Assembly (NCBI RefSeq): GCF_000412335.2 | Contig: NZ_KE161030.1 | Location: forward strand, 4,174,495 to 4,238,494 | Direction: 5' to 3' | Origin: Cedecea davisae DSM 4568 | Lineage (GTDB): Bacteria; Pseudomonadota; Gammaproteobacteria; Enterobacterales; Enterobacteriaceae | Length of the DNA: 64,000 nucleotides | Translations under genes and position numbers: made by a program | Notes under the pieces: model-generated | Database searches by the model: none | What the model was told of the DNA's origin: nothing | What the model saw: the letters and a program-made list of their open reading frames with translations, nothing else | Shown here: piece by piece, positions 9,154 to 20,728 of the stretch | Position numbering within the stretch: the first letter of the stretch is position 1 | Layout: each line of letters starts with the position of its first letter

Positions 9154-9880
9154 ATTTTAAATTATGCTGCTCGAGGAAGGACTCCCCGCCCAGCTGACGC
9201 ATCTGGCGCATGATCCACTGCTGCCGCTGGCGAATATAGCCGGATGGCGCATTGGCTTTAAAACGAATCGGGTTGGGTAATACCGCGGCCAGCAGTGCCG
9301 CTTCTGCCGGAGTCAGGCGGCTGGCTGGCTTGTTAAAATAGCGCCGTGAGGCCTCTTCAACGCCAAAAACACCTTCACCGAACTCGGCGATATTCAGGTA
9401 CACCGTCAAAATCCGCCGTTTACTCCACGCCGTTTCCAGCCCAACGGTCAGCCCGGCCTCCAGACCTTTACGCAGCCAGCTACGCCCGTCCCACAGAAAC
9501 AGGTTTTTGGCCGTTTGCTGGGAGAGCGTTGAAGCGCCGCGAACGCGGTTCTCATTACGCTCATTGTGCGCGAGCGCTTTCTCGATAGCGGCGGTATCAA
9601 ATCCCCAGTGCTCGGGGAATTTTTGGTCTTCAGAGGCAATAACCGCCAGCCCCATCCACGGCGAAATTTCGTCCATAGATACCCAGTCGGAGTGGGCGAC
9701 ATAGCCAAAATTGCCGCTCGCCCAGGCGCTGACCTGGCGCTCAACCATTACCGCGGAAAACGGCACGGGGACAAAACGAAACAGCAGCAGCCCGAAAAGC
9801 CACAGGCCGCCAACCGCGATCAAAGCCCTCAGAAGCCAGCGTTTCACCCACTGCAACGGTGCAAAACGCCCTTTCCTCAC
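9152..9880 (-). CDS. mtgA: Monofunctional peptidoglycan glycosyltransferase MtgA
   Basis: Polymerises lipid II into glycan strands at the inner membrane without a transpeptidase domain. It begins with GTG (9880), which forms a GTGA overlap with the elbB stop. At 242 residues it matches E. coli. One transmembrane helix (about 15-38) is followed by the GT51 domain. GT51 motif 1 is [12 protein letters not shown] (catalytic Glu84) and motif 2 is [17 protein letters not shown], with the later [15 protein letters not shown] also present. The translational coupling to elbB is conserved in enterics. Confidence 0.97.
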   Translation of the reverse strand: MRKGRFAPLQWVKRWLLRALIAVGGLWLFGLLLFRFVPVPFSAVMVERQVSAWASGNFGYVAHSDWVSMDEISPWMGLAVIASEDQKFPEHWGFDTAAIEKALAHNERNENRVRGASTLSQQTAKNLFLWDGRSWLRKGLEAGLTVGLETAWSKRRILTVYLNIAEFGEGVFGVEEASRRYFNKPASRLTPAEAALLAAVLPNPIRFKANAPSGYIRQRQQWIMRQMRQLGGESFLEQHNLK

Positions 9881-10530
9881 GCGCTCAGTTCCAGCACGCG
9901 TGCAACCAGCTTGTCGATACCGATGGCCGCTTCGTTAATGTTTTGTGCCAGCATATAAGCAGGCGTAGTCACGACCTTACGATCTTCATCAACAACGATA
10001 TCCTCTACCGGGCAGGGAACATGCTCTGCGCCCATCGCTTCCAGCAATTCAGCGGTATCGATATCCGTCCCGATGGTTAGCCTCAGAGGCATATCCAGAA
10101 TCTTTGGCAACATCGCCGGAGCAATGCACATAAAGCCCAGAGGCTTTCCCTGCTCGTGGCATTCGCGCGCAAGGCGGCGTAAATCAGCATCAACTTCACA
10201 TTCAGCACCCTGGGCGGCAAACGTGCTCAGGTTTTTAGCCGCGCCAAATCCACCCGGCACGATCAGGCCGTCGAGCGCTTCGGACACCGCCTCGCGCAAA
10301 GGCAGAATATTGCCGCGCGTAATGCGGGCCGCTTCCTGCAGAACATTGCGGCCGCCGTTAGCGGTCTCGCCGGTAAGATGGTCGATAACGTCAGACTGAG
10401 GTTTATCGGGTGCAAAGCAAACCGCCTCGGCACCGGCACGGGACAGCGCCAGCAGCGTTAGCACCGCCTCGTGGATTTCGCTGCCGTCGTAAACGCCACA
10501 GCCACTTAGCACTACGCCGATTCTCTTCAT
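9877..10530 (-). CDS. elbB: ElbB, class I glutamine-amidotransferase-like protein (glyoxalase III-like)
   Basis: Cytosolic DJ-1/PfpI-type protein, first linked to isoprenoid production in E. coli and later reported to have glyoxalase activity; its true role is unsettled. It has 217 residues, the E. coli length. The nucleophile-elbow Cys sits in GFMCIAPAM (near residue 136). The N-terminus [16 protein letters not shown] is typical. The gene overlaps mtgA by 4 bp. The small RNA ArcZ lies immediately upstream on the opposite strand. Confidence 0.95.
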   Translation of the reverse strand: MKRIGVVLSGCGVYDGSEIHEAVLTLLALSRAGAEAVCFAPDKPQSDVIDHLTGETANGGRNVLQEAARITRGNILPLREAVSEALDGLIVPGGFGAAKNLSTFAAQGAECEVDADLRRLARECHEQGKPLGFMCIAPAMLPKILDMPLRLTIGTDIDTAELLEAMGAEHVPCPVEDIVVDEDRKVVTTPAYMLAQNINEAAIGIDKLVARVLELSA

Positions 10531-10650
10531 TTGAACGCTCCTTTACTTAAAGCCTGCTTCAGTATCAGCCGAACCATTTGCTCGTTATGCTTCACATATT
10601 TTACTGATTCACGTAACAAATATTTCAAGCTTTGCTATCTTATATGGCTG

Positions 10651-10771
10651 ACGGCCCGCGAATTGCTGGTTGTGCCATTAATTAATTCAACGCTTAAAAA
10701 AGGCGCAACCCTGTTTTCCCTGGTGTTGGCGCAGTATTCGCGCACCCCGGCCTGGCCGGGGTCATTTTTTT
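10651..10771 (+). ncRNA. arcZ: Hfq-dependent small RNA ArcZ
   Basis: ArcZ (RyhA/SraH) is an Hfq-binding RNA that activates rpoS translation and represses motility, curli and arcB expression. It is encoded between elbB and arcB on the opposite strand. This locus carries the same arrangement. The processed 3' portion is recognisable by its seed TTTCCCTGGTGTTGGCGCAG (10715-10734). The GC terminator hairpin ACCCCGGCC-T-GGCCGGGGT and seven Ts follow, ending about 10771 and overlapping the last codons of arcB in antisense. The 5' end is inferred from the known length of about 121 nt; a TATCTT/TTATAT -10-like element lies at 10636-10645. Upstream sequence is less conserved by recall. Confidence 0.88.
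10695..10732 (-). terminator. Possible arcB terminator antisense to ArcZ
   Basis: On the minus strand GCGCCAACACC pairs with GGGTTGCGC (nine pairs with two bulges) and is followed by six Ts. This gives arcB a plausible intrinsic terminator inside the arcZ locus, about 30-65 bp past its stop. Confidence 0.45.
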
Positions 10772-13104
10772 CCAGCTTCGGCTACCCACGCTTTTAATAC
10801 GTTAACGTCGTGCTGCCACTCTTGTTTCAGCTCTTCGATCCATTCGCCAACGTTATCTGACCACGCAGGTAAATCCGGCGACTGAATCTGCTGGGCAACC
10901 TGCTGTAGATGGCGCAGACCGACCGAGCCAGCCGCACCTTTAATTTTATGCCCCTCTTCCACCACGCCTTTGTTATCCCGCGCGGTCATATTGGAATCGA
11001 GCACTTCTAAATAACCCGGCATCATTTTTTCGAACATCGCCAGGCCATCGGTTATTAATTTTGGCCCTACCAGCTCGATATATTGCTCAAGCATGGGAAT
11101 ATCGAGCAGCGCTTGCTGTTTTTCACTATCGACTTTTGTCACCACAGGCTCCTTGTCCGTTATCTGGTTATCCCAGAACTTTTGGATCATCGACATCAGT
11201 GCCGGCACGGCGAGCGGTTTACTCAACACGTCATCCATTCCGGCTTCCAGGTACTCGGTCTTGTTTTTCAGCACGTTAGCTGTAAGCGCGACCAGCGGCG
11301 GCAGCTCACTTTTGCTAAAGCGTTTATTCAGCTCGCGGGAGATATCCAGCCCGGTCATGTCCGGCAGTTGAATGTCCAGCAGTACGAGGTCATATTCCCC
11401 TGGAATAAACATCTCCAGCGCTTCTTTCCCGGTCATCGCCACATCAACGCTGTTCCCCAGCTTTTCGAGTACCGAGCGCGCCACGATGACATTCAGCTCG
11501 ATATCTTCCACCAGCAGGACGTGCAGGGCCGGCAGCGGCATCTCGTCGTCGTCGAGCGTATCCTCAACCTCTTCGGCTACGCTTGGCGCCTGCACGGTCA
11601 AGGTAAACAGCGAGCCTTCACCCGGCTTGCTGGTCACGGTAATATCGCCCCCCATGCTCTTCGCCAGGCGGCGCGATACCGCAAGGCCAATACCGGTGCC
11701 GGTCGCCGGTTTACCACCGTGGCTGTCTTTCACCTGGTAGTACATGGCAAAAATTTTGTCCTGCTCATCCTGAGGGATGCCGATACCCGAATCCTGCACT
11801 TCAAAGCGCAGGCAGCTCTCCTCTTCATAACGAACCCGCACCGTCACCAGCCCGCCTTTCGGGGTAAACTTCACCGCATTACTGATAAGGTTCCACAGAA
11901 TCTGGCGCAGGCGCGTGCCGTCCGTCACCACTTTATGCGGCAGCGGCAACGTCGGATCCATAACAAACGATAGCCCTTTTTGCTGAGCCTGCAGGCCGGA
12001 GAGGTTTTCGAGGTCGGCAAGGAAGCTGGTGAAATCCACCGGCTGATTATCAAGCTGCACTTTGCGGCGCTCAAGTTTATCCATATCGATAATATCGTTG
12101 AAGATATTGCCGAGAGTGATGGCCGAAACGTGAATGGTTTTCAGGTAATTGGTCTGTTCGGCGCTCAGGTCGGTATCCAGCAGAATACGGCTCAGGCCGA
12201 CAATGCCGTTAAGCGGCGTGCGCAGCTCGTGGCTGATAGTAGAGATAAACGTGGTCTTATCCCGGCTGGCGCGTTCCAGGGCATCCTGGTAGCGTTTACG
12301 CTCGGTAATATCACGCCCAAAGCCCATCAGGCCATGGCGTTTCCCCACGCGGTCGTAATAAGGCACTTTACGAATTTCGAAGCAGGCTTTGCGCCCGTCC
12401 GGGTAATCAAGCCACTGCTCGTAGGTTAGCGACACGTTGTGGCGGAAGACTTTCTCGTCGGTCTCCAGCACTTTTTCGGCGGCCTCGGCAGAGTAAACGT
12501 CCTGCGGTTTGAGGTGGATTAGCTGCTTTTCGCTTTTCCCGGTCAACAGCTCCATCGCCCGGTTACAGCCGGAGAATTCTTTATCTTCGTTGCGGTAGAA
12601 CACCAGGTCAGGGGAAGCATCAAGGAAGGAGCGCAGGAAAGAGGACTGCTGCTCAAGCCGGATTTGCGTCTCTTCACGCTCCTGCATCTCCACTTTAAGC
12701 TGCTCAAGCATAGTCTGGCGCTCGGCTTCCGCCTTCACACGGTCCGCAATTTCCTGGTTGAGCTGGGCGATATTATCTTTTAGCTGGACGTTGAGGATCA
12801 GGTCACGCTCGCGCATCTCCTCAAGTTTTTCCACCAGCTTCGACAGGCGCTGCCTGGACTCTTCAAGCTGCTCAACAACGACCGACAGGAAGTAGACCGC
12901 CCACGGCGTGATCAACAACCCAAAAAAGATGGAGCGAACAACATCGATGCTTTCGACCTGGCCGCGCAGCAGCATGGTGACGGCCATCTGCACCACCATC
13001 GCCAGCACGACCAGAGCCGAAGCCAGCAGCAGGGAGAAGCGCACTAACCCCAGCTTCACCATAAGATCGACGTAATACTGCGCTAATAACCGGATTTGCT
13101 TCAT
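10762..13104 (-). CDS. arcB: Aerobic respiration control hybrid sensor kinase ArcB
   Basis: Inner-membrane tripartite kinase that senses quinone redox state and phosphorylates ArcA. Its 780 residues (E. coli 778) contain two transmembrane helices (about 22-46 and 58-77), a coiled coil (80-150) and a PAS domain (about 153-270). Then come the kinase with His292 in SHELRTPLNG, an ATP-binding domain (GTGIGLAVSRRLAKSMGG), a receiver with Asp577 in LLDIQLPDMTG, and an HPt domain with His719 in EEGHKIKGAAGSVG. The redox cysteines Cys180 and Cys241 are both conserved. ArcZ is transcribed convergently into its 3' end, and ArcZ is known to repress arcB in E. coli. Confidence 0.98.
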   Translation of the reverse strand: MKQIRLLAQYYVDLMVKLGLVRFSLLLASALVVLAMVVQMAVTMLLRGQVESIDVVRSIFFGLLITPWAVYFLSVVVEQLEESRQRLSKLVEKLEEMRERDLILNVQLKDNIAQLNQEIADRVKAEAERQTMLEQLKVEMQEREETQIRLEQQSSFLRSFLDASPDLVFYRNEDKEFSGCNRAMELLTGKSEKQLIHLKPQDVYSAEAAEKVLETDEKVFRHNVSLTYEQWLDYPDGRKACFEIRKVPYYDRVGKRHGLMGFGRDITERKRYQDALERASRDKTTFISTISHELRTPLNGIVGLSRILLDTDLSAEQTNYLKTIHVSAITLGNIFNDIIDMDKLERRKVQLDNQPVDFTSFLADLENLSGLQAQQKGLSFVMDPTLPLPHKVVTDGTRLRQILWNLISNAVKFTPKGGLVTVRVRYEEESCLRFEVQDSGIGIPQDEQDKIFAMYYQVKDSHGGKPATGTGIGLAVSRRLAKSMGGDITVTSKPGEGSLFTLTVQAPSVAEEVEDTLDDDEMPLPALHVLLVEDIELNVIVARSVLEKLGNSVDVAMTGKEALEMFIPGEYDLVLLDIQLPDMTGLDISRELNKRFSKSELPPLVALTANVLKNKTEYLEAGMDDVLSKPLAVPALMSMIQKFWDNQITDKEPVVTKVDSEKQQALLDIPMLEQYIELVGPKLITDGLAMFEKMMPGYLEVLDSNMTARDNKGVVEEGHKIKGAAGSVGLRHLQQVAQQIQSPDLPAWSDNVGEWIEELKQEWQHDVNVLKAWVAEAGKK

Positions 13105-13165
13105 GGAACCCTTCCTTCGCCGTGGATGCGCTAAATATACCGCAAAAAGGGCTAACGCTCAGGTA

Positions 13166-14098
13166 TTACGAAAGAAGTGAGAGATCCCACGGCGTACCGA
13201 GAGCCGATCCTTGCGTTCCATGTTCCAGCAGGTAGCGATCTATCTCCACCATCGCCGTCCAACGGTTTTCACACCATAAAGGCGCCAGCAGCGTAGGGCG
13301 GCGTGCGCTGGCGGAGATGCGGTGGAACACCACGTCGAGGGGCGTATGGCGAATCATCTCTGCGGCGGTTTGCACGTATTCCTCAAGCTCAATGCCGCCG
13401 AGGCGGCCCGCACGCCAGCTTTTCGCCATAATGCTGCCTTCAACAATGTGTAGCGGATGCAGCTTCAGGCCATCCACGCCGGTTTCCACCACCCGCTCCA
13501 GCGTTTCCATGCACTGCTGCTGCCCCTCGCCGGGCAAACCTACAATCAGGTGGCTACAGACTTTCAAACCACGGGCACGCGCCCGCCGCGTGGTTTCTTG
13601 ATAGCAGGCAAAATCATGCCCCCGGTTGATACGGTGCAGGGTTTTATCGTTCGCCGTCTGTAGACCCAGCTCCAGCCAGACCTCGTACCCTTGTTCACGG
13701 TATTCGCTCAACAAATCGAGCACGCTGTCGGGCACGCAGTCCGGGCGGGTTCCTACACACAGGCCGACAATTCTGGCCTGGCTCACCGCCTGCTGATACA
13801 TCGAACGCAATACCTGAACCTCTGCCCAGGTGCTGGTGTAGGCCTGAAAATAAGCCAGATAGCGCTGCGCGCGATCCACGCGGCTGGCCTGCCGCGCGAG
13901 CTGCACGGCAATAGAGTTGTGCTGCTGTTCTTCATCGGCAAAAGAGGCGACATTGCAAAAAGTGCAGCCCCCGCGCCCGATAGTACCGTCGCGATTCGGG
14001 CAGCTAAACCCGCCGTGAAGCGAAAGCTTGTGGACCTTTTGCCCGTAACGACGAGAGAGATCGCCGCCAAACATATTGACTAATTTCTGTAACTGCAT
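13166..14098 (-). CDS. yhcC: Radical SAM family protein YhcC
   Basis: Radical SAM enzyme (TIGR01212 type) of unproven substrate; a link to anaerobic or tRNA/metabolic functions has been suggested, but I cannot confirm it. It has 310 residues against 309 in E. coli. The iron-sulfur cluster cysteines are Cys33, Cys45 and Cys48 in the segment CPNRDGTIGRGGCTFC. Downstream motifs GLCVGTRPDC and HLIVGLPGEG belong to the radical SAM barrel. The gene is monocistronic and diverges from gltB. Confidence 0.93.
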   Translation of the reverse strand: MQLQKLVNMFGGDLSRRYGQKVHKLSLHGGFSCPNRDGTIGRGGCTFCNVASFADEEQQHNSIAVQLARQASRVDRAQRYLAYFQAYTSTWAEVQVLRSMYQQAVSQARIVGLCVGTRPDCVPDSVLDLLSEYREQGYEVWLELGLQTANDKTLHRINRGHDFACYQETTRRARARGLKVCSHLIVGLPGEGQQQCMETLERVVETGVDGLKLHPLHIVEGSIMAKSWRAGRLGGIELEEYVQTAAEMIRHTPLDVVFHRISASARRPTLLAPLWCENRWTAMVEIDRYLLEHGTQGSALGTPWDLSLLS

Positions 14099-14339
14099 AA
14101 TCTGATGGGCCGTCCCGAAAAAGGGGCCTAGCCTGCCATTTTCTGTTCGCCCCGGCGATGACCTGGATCAATCGCTTCGGCGCAGCTTTAGCTATTGAAT
14201 AATCATTCAAAATTAGTGCAATTTTATCCACCCTAAGCGTAATTACTTTTCCTTATGACGCATCCCTTTATTTAAAGAATATGACGCCCGGTGAAAAACA
14301 GTGTCATGCTGCACACCGCGAGGGTTAGGCAGCATATCG

Positions 14340-14365
14340 TGCTGGCAATATCATTCATGCCAGCA
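14340..14365. repeat. Perfect 8-bp inverted repeat upstream of gltB
   Basis: TGCTGGCA and TGCCAGCA are separated by 10 bp, and two further outer positions can pair. The symmetry and its place roughly 140-165 bp before the -10-like hexamer suit an operator, but I do not recognise the binding protein. It does not match the NtrC or ARG consensus. Confidence 0.5.
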
Positions 14366-14572
14366 TGGTCTGGAGTTTCACAGGCTTTCGGATAGTGAGG
14401 ACGATCACATAAAGCCCGACGTTAGCAGACCTTTCTGAATGTGCAAAAAAGACAAAAAAATCTTCTTATTCATATCGTTAACCCACCCTTAGCACAATTA
14501 TGTATAAATAAGAATGCCATTTGACCTGTGTGCTCTTTCCCGATAAGTTGGAAATCCGCTGGAAGCTTTCTG

Positions 14573-14591
14573 GATGGGTTCTGTGCCCATC
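14573..14591 (+). other. Hairpin in the presumed gltB leader
   Basis: GATGGG and CCCATC form a 6-bp stem with a 7-nt loop, about 65 bp after the -10-like hexamer and some 190 bp before the gltB start. There is no T-run, so it is not a terminator. Confidence 0.4.
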
Positions 14592-14693
14592 ATATTTATG
14601 CAGTAATTGAGATTCCCTCTAAAGCAAGTCCTCAACACTTGTGACACCGGATGCGTTGGACATTAAGAGGGCGACACGCGAGGCAAGCGTAAG

Positions 14694-14756
14694 ATGCGCA
14701 AACCCCGTCGCCATGCCCTTGCTGCGTCCACGCGCAAACGGTTGGGGGTAACGTAG
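14694..14756 (+). other. 20-codon ORF before gltB matching the extended E. coli GltB N-terminus
   Basis: ATG at 14694 opens a peptide MRKPRRHALAASTRKRLGVT that is in frame with gltB but ends at TAG (14754-14756). The E. coli gltB annotation with an extended N-terminus begins, by recall, MTRKPRRHAL and continues into GltB without a stop. Here the stop proves that this upstream frame cannot be the GltB N-terminus. It may be a leader peptide or a fossil conserved for its RNA sequence. No strong ribosome site is seen: GCAAGCGTAAG precedes it. Confidence 0.4.
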
Positions 14757-14777
14757 AGCCTGGGGAGGTTCACTGAT

Positions 14778-17700
14778 ATGTTGTACGATAAATCCCTCGA
14801 GAAGGATAACTGTGGTTTCGGCCTGATCGCCCACATAGAAGGCGAACCTAGCCACAAGGTAGTGCGTACCGCTATTCACGCACTGGCCCGTATGCAGCAC
14901 CGCGGCGCGATTCTGGCCGACGGTAAAACCGGTGATGGTTGCGGCCTGTTGCTGCAAAAACCGGATCGTTTCTTCCGCATCGTTGCAGAAGAGCGCAATT
15001 GGCGTTTAGCTAAAAACTATGCCGTTGGCATGATTTTCTTAAGCCAGGATGACGCGCTTGCCCGCGCCAGCCGCCGCATTGTTGAAGAAGAGCTGCAAAA
15101 CGAAACCCTGTCTATTGTTGGCTGGCGCGAAGTGCCGGTTAATAAAGATGTGCTCGGTGAAATCGCCCTCTCCTCTCTGCCACGTATTGAGCAAATTTTC
15201 GTTAATGCCCCGGCGGGCTGGCGTCCTCGCGATATGGAACGTCGCCTGTTCATCGCCCGTCGCCGTATCGAAAAACGCATCCAGGAAGACAAAGACTTCT
15301 ATATCTGTAGTCTCTCTAACCTGGTGAACATCTATAAAGGTCTGTGTATGCCGGCGGATTTGCCGCGCTTCTACCTGGACCTGGCGGATCTGCGCCTGGA
15401 ATCAGCCATTTGCCTGTTCCACCAGCGCTTCTCCACCAACACCGTACCTCGCTGGCCTCTGGCTCAGCCGTTCCGCTATCTGGCGCACAACGGCGAGATC
15501 AACACCATTACCGGTAACCGCCAGTGGGCACGCGCTCGTACCTATAAATTCCAGACGCCGTTGATTCCTGACCTGCACGACGCCGCGCCGTTCGTCAACG
15601 AAACCGGCTCTGACTCCAGCTCCATGGATAACATGCTTGAGCTGCTGCTGGCGGGCGGGATGGATATCGTTCGCGCTATGCGTCTGCTGGTTCCGCCTGC
15701 CTGGCAGAACAACCCGAATATGGACCCGGAGCTGCGCGCCTTCTTTGACTTTAACTCCATGCACATGGAGCCGTGGGACGGCCCGGCCGGTATCGTTATG
15801 TCCGACGGGCGTTTCGCCGCCTGTAACCTGGACCGTAACGGCCTGCGCCCAGCACGCTACGTTATTACCAAAGATAAGCTCATCACCTGCGCGTCCGAGG
15901 TTGGGATCTGGGATTACCAGCCGGACGAAGTGGTTGAAAAAGGCCGCGTTGGCCCCGGCGAGCTGATGGTTATCGATACCCGCGTTGGCCGTATTCTGCA
16001 TTCCGCAGAGACCGACAACGATCTGAAAAGCCGCCACCCTTACAAAGAGTGGATGGAGAAAAACGTTCGCCGCCTGGTGCCTTTTGAAGAGCTGCCGGAC
16101 GAACGCGTCGGCACTCGCGAAATGGACGACGACACGCTCGCCAGCTATCAGAAGCAATTTAACTACAGCAGCGAAGAGCTGGACTCGGTCATTCGCGTGC
16201 TGGGCGAGAACGGCCAGGAAGCCGTTGGCTCAATGGGCGATGATACCCCGTTTGCCGTGCTTTCCAGCCAGCCACGCATTATTTATGACTACTTCCGCCA
16301 GCAGTTTGCACAGGTGACTAACCCACCTATCGACCCGCTGCGTGAAGCCCACGTTATGTCGCTGGCCACCAGCATTGGCCGCGAAATGAACGTCTTCTGC
16401 GAAGCGGAAGGCCAGGCCCACCGCCTGAGCTTCAAATCGCCAATCCTGCTGTGGTCCGATTTCCAGCAGCTGACCACGCTGGAAGAAGAGCATTATCGCG
16501 CCGATACGCTCGACATCACTTACGACGTTACGGAAAAATCACTGCACGAAACCGTAGCGGCGCTGTGCGACGAAGCCGAACGTATGGTTCGCAACGGCAC
16601 GGTATTGCTGGTGCTGTCCGACCGTAATATTGCCAAAAACCGCCTGCCGGTTCCGGCTCCAATGGCCGTTGGCGCAATCCAGACTCGCCTTGTGGACAAG
16701 AGCCTGCGCTGCGACGCTAACATCATCGTTGAAACCGCCAGCGCCCGCGACCCGCACCACTTTGCGGTTCTGCTCGGCTTTGGCGCCACCGCAATCTACC
16801 CATACCTCGCTTATGAAACTCTGGCGAAGCTGGTTGATAACGGCGCAATCGACAGAAACTACCGCACGGTGATGCAGAACTACCGCAACGGGATCAATAA
16901 AGGGCTGTACAAGATCATGTCCAAAATGGGCATCTCGACTATCGCCTCTTACCGCTGCTCCAAACTGTTTGAAGCCGTCGGCCTGCACAAAGAAGTGTCC
17001 GAGCTTTGCTTCCAGGGTGCAGTCAGCCGCATCGGCGGCGCGGGCTTCGCCGACTTCCAGCAGGATCTGCTGAACCTGTCCAAGCGTGCCTGGCTGGTGC
17101 GTAAGCCGCTGGATCAAGGCGGGCAGCTGAAGTTCGTCCACGGCGGTGAATACCACGCCTATAACCCGGACGTGGTTCAGACGCTGCAAAAAGCAGTGCA
17201 AAGCGGCGACTATGGCGATTACCAGCAGTACGCGAAGCTGGTCAACGAACGCCCGGTGGCAACGCTGCGCGACATGCTGACCCTGAACCCGCAGGATGAG
17301 TCCGTCAAAATTGAAGATGTTGAGCCAGCCAGCGAGCTGTTTAAACGCTTTGATACCGCGGCGATGTCCATTGGAGCATTAAGCCCGGAGGCACACGAGT
17401 CGCTGGCCGAAGCAATGAACAGCATCGGCGGTAATTCCAACTCCGGTGAAGGCGGCGAAGATCCTGCCCGCTACGGCACCAACAAAGTGTCACGCATCAA
17501 GCAGGTGGCTTCCGGCCGCTTCGGCGTAACACCGGCCTACCTGGTCAACGCCGACGTTATCCAGATTAAAGTTGCTCAGGGCGCTAAGCCGGGCGAAGGC
17601 GGCCAGCTGCCGGGTGATAAAGTGACGCCGTACATCGCGAAACTGCGCTACTCCGTGCCGGGCGTGACGTTGATTTCTCCGCCACCGCACCACGATATTT

Positions 17701-19238
17701 ACTCTATCGAGGACCTGGCGCAGCTGATTTTCGACCTTAAACAGGTCAACCCGAAAGCGATGATCTCCGTGAAGCTGGTTTCTGAACCGGGCGTCGGCAC
17801 CATCGCGACCGGCGTGGCGAAAGCCTATGCCGACCTGATTACCATCGCCGGTTATGACGGCGGCACGGGTGCCAGCCCGCTTTCTTCCGTGAAATACGCT
17901 GGCTGCCCGTGGGAGCTTGGCCTGGTAGAAACCCAGCAGGCGCTGGTAGCAAACGGTCTGCGTCACAAGATCCGCCTGCAGGTGGATGGCGGCCTGAAAA
18001 CCGGCCTCGATATCATTAAAGCGGCTATTCTCGGCGCGGAAAGCTTCGGCTTCGGCACCGGGCCAATGGTCGCCCTGGGCTGTAAATACCTGCGTATTTG
18101 CCACCTGAACAACTGCGCGACCGGCGTAGCAACCCAGGATGACAAGCTGCGTAAGAACCACTATCACGGCCTGCCGTTCAAAGTGACCAATTACTTTGAA
18201 TTTATCGCCCGCGAAACCCGCGAGCTGATGGCACTGCTGGGCGTGAAGCGTCTGGTGGACTTAATTGGCCGCACGGATCTGCTGAAAGAGCTGGAAGGCT
18301 TTACCGCCAAGCAGCAGAAGCTCGATCTCTCGGCGCTGCTGAAAACCGCAGAACCGATGCCGGGCAAAGCGGTGTACTGCACCGAGCACAACCCGCCGTT
18401 TGACAAAGGCGACCTGAACGCGCAGCTGTTAACCCAGGCGCAGCCGTATGTTGATGACAAGCAGAGCAAAACCTTCTGGTTTGACATCCGCAATACCGAC
18501 CGCTCCGTGGGCGCTTCGCTTTCCGGCTACATCGCGCAGCATAACGGCGACCAGGGTCTGGCAGCAGACCCAATCAAGGCACATTTCAGCGGCACCGCGG
18601 GCCAGAGCTTCGGCGTGTGGAACGCTGGCGGCGTGGAATTGCACCTGACCGGCGATGCCAACGACTATGTAGGCAAAGGCATGGCAGGCGGTCTGATATC
18701 ACTGCGTCCTCCGGTAGGCTCGGCCTTCCGCAGCCACGAAGCGACGATTATCGGCAACACCTGCCTGTACGGCGCAACGGGCGGCAAGCTGTACGCAGCA
18801 GGCCGCGCGGGTGAACGTTTTGCGGTGCGTAACTCCGGTGCTATCACCGTGGTTGAAGGTATCGGCGATAACGGCTGCGAATACATGACCGGCGGTATCG
18901 TCTGCATTCTTGGCAAAACCGGGGTTAACTTCGGCGCGGGCATGACCGGCGGCTTCGCCTACGTGCTTGACGAAGACGGCGAGTTCCGTAAACGCGTGAA
19001 TCCGGAACTGGTTGAATTACTCGACGTGGAAGAACTGGCGATTCATGAAGAGCATCTGCGCGGCATGATAACCGAACACGTTCAGCTAACCGGCTCCCAG
19101 CGTGGCGAAGAGATCCTGGCGAACTGGCCATCCTTCGCGGCGAAATTCACCCTGGTTAAACCGAAGTCCAGTGATGTCAAAGCATTGTTGGGTCACCGCA
19201 GTCGTTCCGCAGCTGAGCTGCGGGTGCAGGCGCAGTAA
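14778..19238 (+). CDS. gltB: Glutamate synthase (NADPH) large subunit GltB
   Basis: With GltD it makes two glutamates from glutamine and 2-oxoglutarate, the second half of the GS-GOGAT ammonia-assimilation cycle. Start ATG 14778 has GGGGAGG about 9 bp upstream and gives 1486 residues, the E. coli size. The first 11 residues ([11 protein letters not shown]) are the propeptide; cleavage exposes the nucleophile Cys12 of the class II amidotransferase domain (CGFGLIAH). A central domain and the FMN-binding synthase domain follow. The 3Fe-4S cysteines are in [12 protein letters not shown] (about residues 1100-1115). A C-terminal GXGXG beta-helix domain ends the protein. gltD follows after 9 bp. An in-frame upstream stop codon fixes this start. 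Confidence 0.99.
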   Translation: MLYDKSLEKDNCGFGLIAHIEGEPSHKVVRTAIHALARMQHRGAILADGKTGDGCGLLLQKPDRFFRIVAEERNWRLAKNYAVGMIFLSQDDALARASRRIVEEELQNETLSIVGWREVPVNKDVLGEIALSSLPRIEQIFVNAPAGWRPRDMERRLFIARRRIEKRIQEDKDFYICSLSNLVNIYKGLCMPADLPRFYLDLADLRLESAICLFHQRFSTNTVPRWPLAQPFRYLAHNGEINTITGNRQWARARTYKFQTPLIPDLHDAAPFVNETGSDSSSMDNMLELLLAGGMDIVRAMRLLVPPAWQNNPNMDPELRAFFDFNSMHMEPWDGPAGIVMSDGRFAACNLDRNGLRPARYVITKDKLITCASEVGIWDYQPDEVVEKGRVGPGELMVIDTRVGRILHSAETDNDLKSRHPYKEWMEKNVRRLVPFEELPDERVGTREMDDDTLASYQKQFNYSSEELDSVIRVLGENGQEAVGSMGDDTPFAVLSSQPRIIYDYFRQQFAQVTNPPIDPLREAHVMSLATSIGREMNVFCEAEGQAHRLSFKSPILLWSDFQQLTTLEEEHYRADTLDITYDVTEKSLHETVAALCDEAERMVRNGTVLLVLSDRNIAKNRLPVPAPMAVGAIQTRLVDKSLRCDANIIVETASARDPHHFAVLLGFGATAIYPYLAYETLAKLVDNGAIDRNYRTVMQNYRNGINKGLYKIMSKMGISTIASYRCSKLFEAVGLHKEVSELCFQGAVSRIGGAGFADFQQDLLNLSKRAWLVRKPLDQGGQLKFVHGGEYHAYNPDVVQTLQKAVQSGDYGDYQQYAKLVNERPVATLRDMLTLNPQDESVKIEDVEPASELFKRFDTAAMSIGALSPEAHESLAEAMNSIGGNSNSGEGGEDPARYGTNKVSRIKQVASGRFGVTPAYLVNADVIQIKVAQGAKPGEGGQLPGDKVTPYIAKLRYSVPGVTLISPPPHHDIYSIEDLAQLIFDLKQVNPKAMISVKLVSEPGVGTIATGVAKAYADLITIAGYDGGTGASPLSSVKYAGCPWELGLVETQQALVANGLRHKIRLQVDGGLKTGLDIIKAAILGAESFGFGTGPMVALGCKYLRICHLNNCATGVATQDDKLRKNHYHGLPFKVTNYFEFIARETRELMALLGVKRLVDLIGRTDLLKELEGFTAKQQKLDLSALLKTAEPMPGKAVYCTEHNPPFDKGDLNAQLLTQAQPYVDDKQSKTFWFDIRNTDRSVGASLSGYIAQHNGDQGLAADPIKAHFSGTAGQSFGVWNAGGVELHLTGDANDYVGKGMAGGLISLRPPVGSAFRSHEATIIGNTCLYGATGGKLYAAGRAGERFAVRNSGAITVVEGIGDNGCEYMTGGIVCILGKTGVNFGAGMTGGFAYVLDEDGEFRKRVNPELVELLDVEELAIHEEHLRGMITEHVQLTGSQRGEEILANWPSFAAKFTLVKPKSSDVKALLGHRSRSAAELRVQAQ

Positions 19239-20666
<1,428 letters not shown>

Positions 20667-20676
20667 AAGCAGGAGG

Positions 20677-20698
20677 CCTGATAGCTTCGGCTATCGGG
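20677..20698 (+). terminator. UUCG-capped hairpin after gltD
   Basis: CCTGATAGC-TTCG-GCTATCGGG makes a 9-bp stem (one G-T pair) closed by the very stable UUCG tetraloop, 10 bp past the gltD stop. Only a weak T stretch (TCTTGTTGCT) follows. It may block 3' exonucleases or act with the stronger terminator just downstream. Confidence 0.5.
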
Positions 20699-20728
20699 TC
20701 TTGTTGCTCCGGTAGAGTTTGCCCCAAT

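Larger units (their letters stand above)
14099..14777. promoter_or_regulatory. yhcC-gltB intergenic region with gltBD control sequences
   Basis: This 679-bp gap has no gene-sized frame of its own. It holds a perfect inverted repeat (14340-14365), an A-tract-rich block (14441-14475), a TATAAA -10-like hexamer at 14503-14508, a leader hairpin (14573-14591) and a 20-codon ORF (14694-14756) ahead of gltB. In E. coli the equivalent region is a large control region bound by Lrp, IHF and others. I could not place individual Lrp or IHF sites with confidence here. Confidence 0.6.

Noticed and set aside
10531..10797. 88-residue plus-strand ORF between elbB and arcB
   Set aside because: It spans the ArcZ RNA and its terminator and has no recognisable protein features; the nucleotide conservation is explained by the small RNA.
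11083..11973. 296-residue plus-strand ORF inside arcB
   Set aside because: It is antisense to a fully convincing ArcB coding sequence and its composition (His/Gln/Arg-rich) is typical of a shadow frame.
15402..16157. 251-residue minus-strand ORF inside gltB
   Set aside because: It is an antisense shadow of the GltB amidotransferase domain; high-GC codon use opens such frames.
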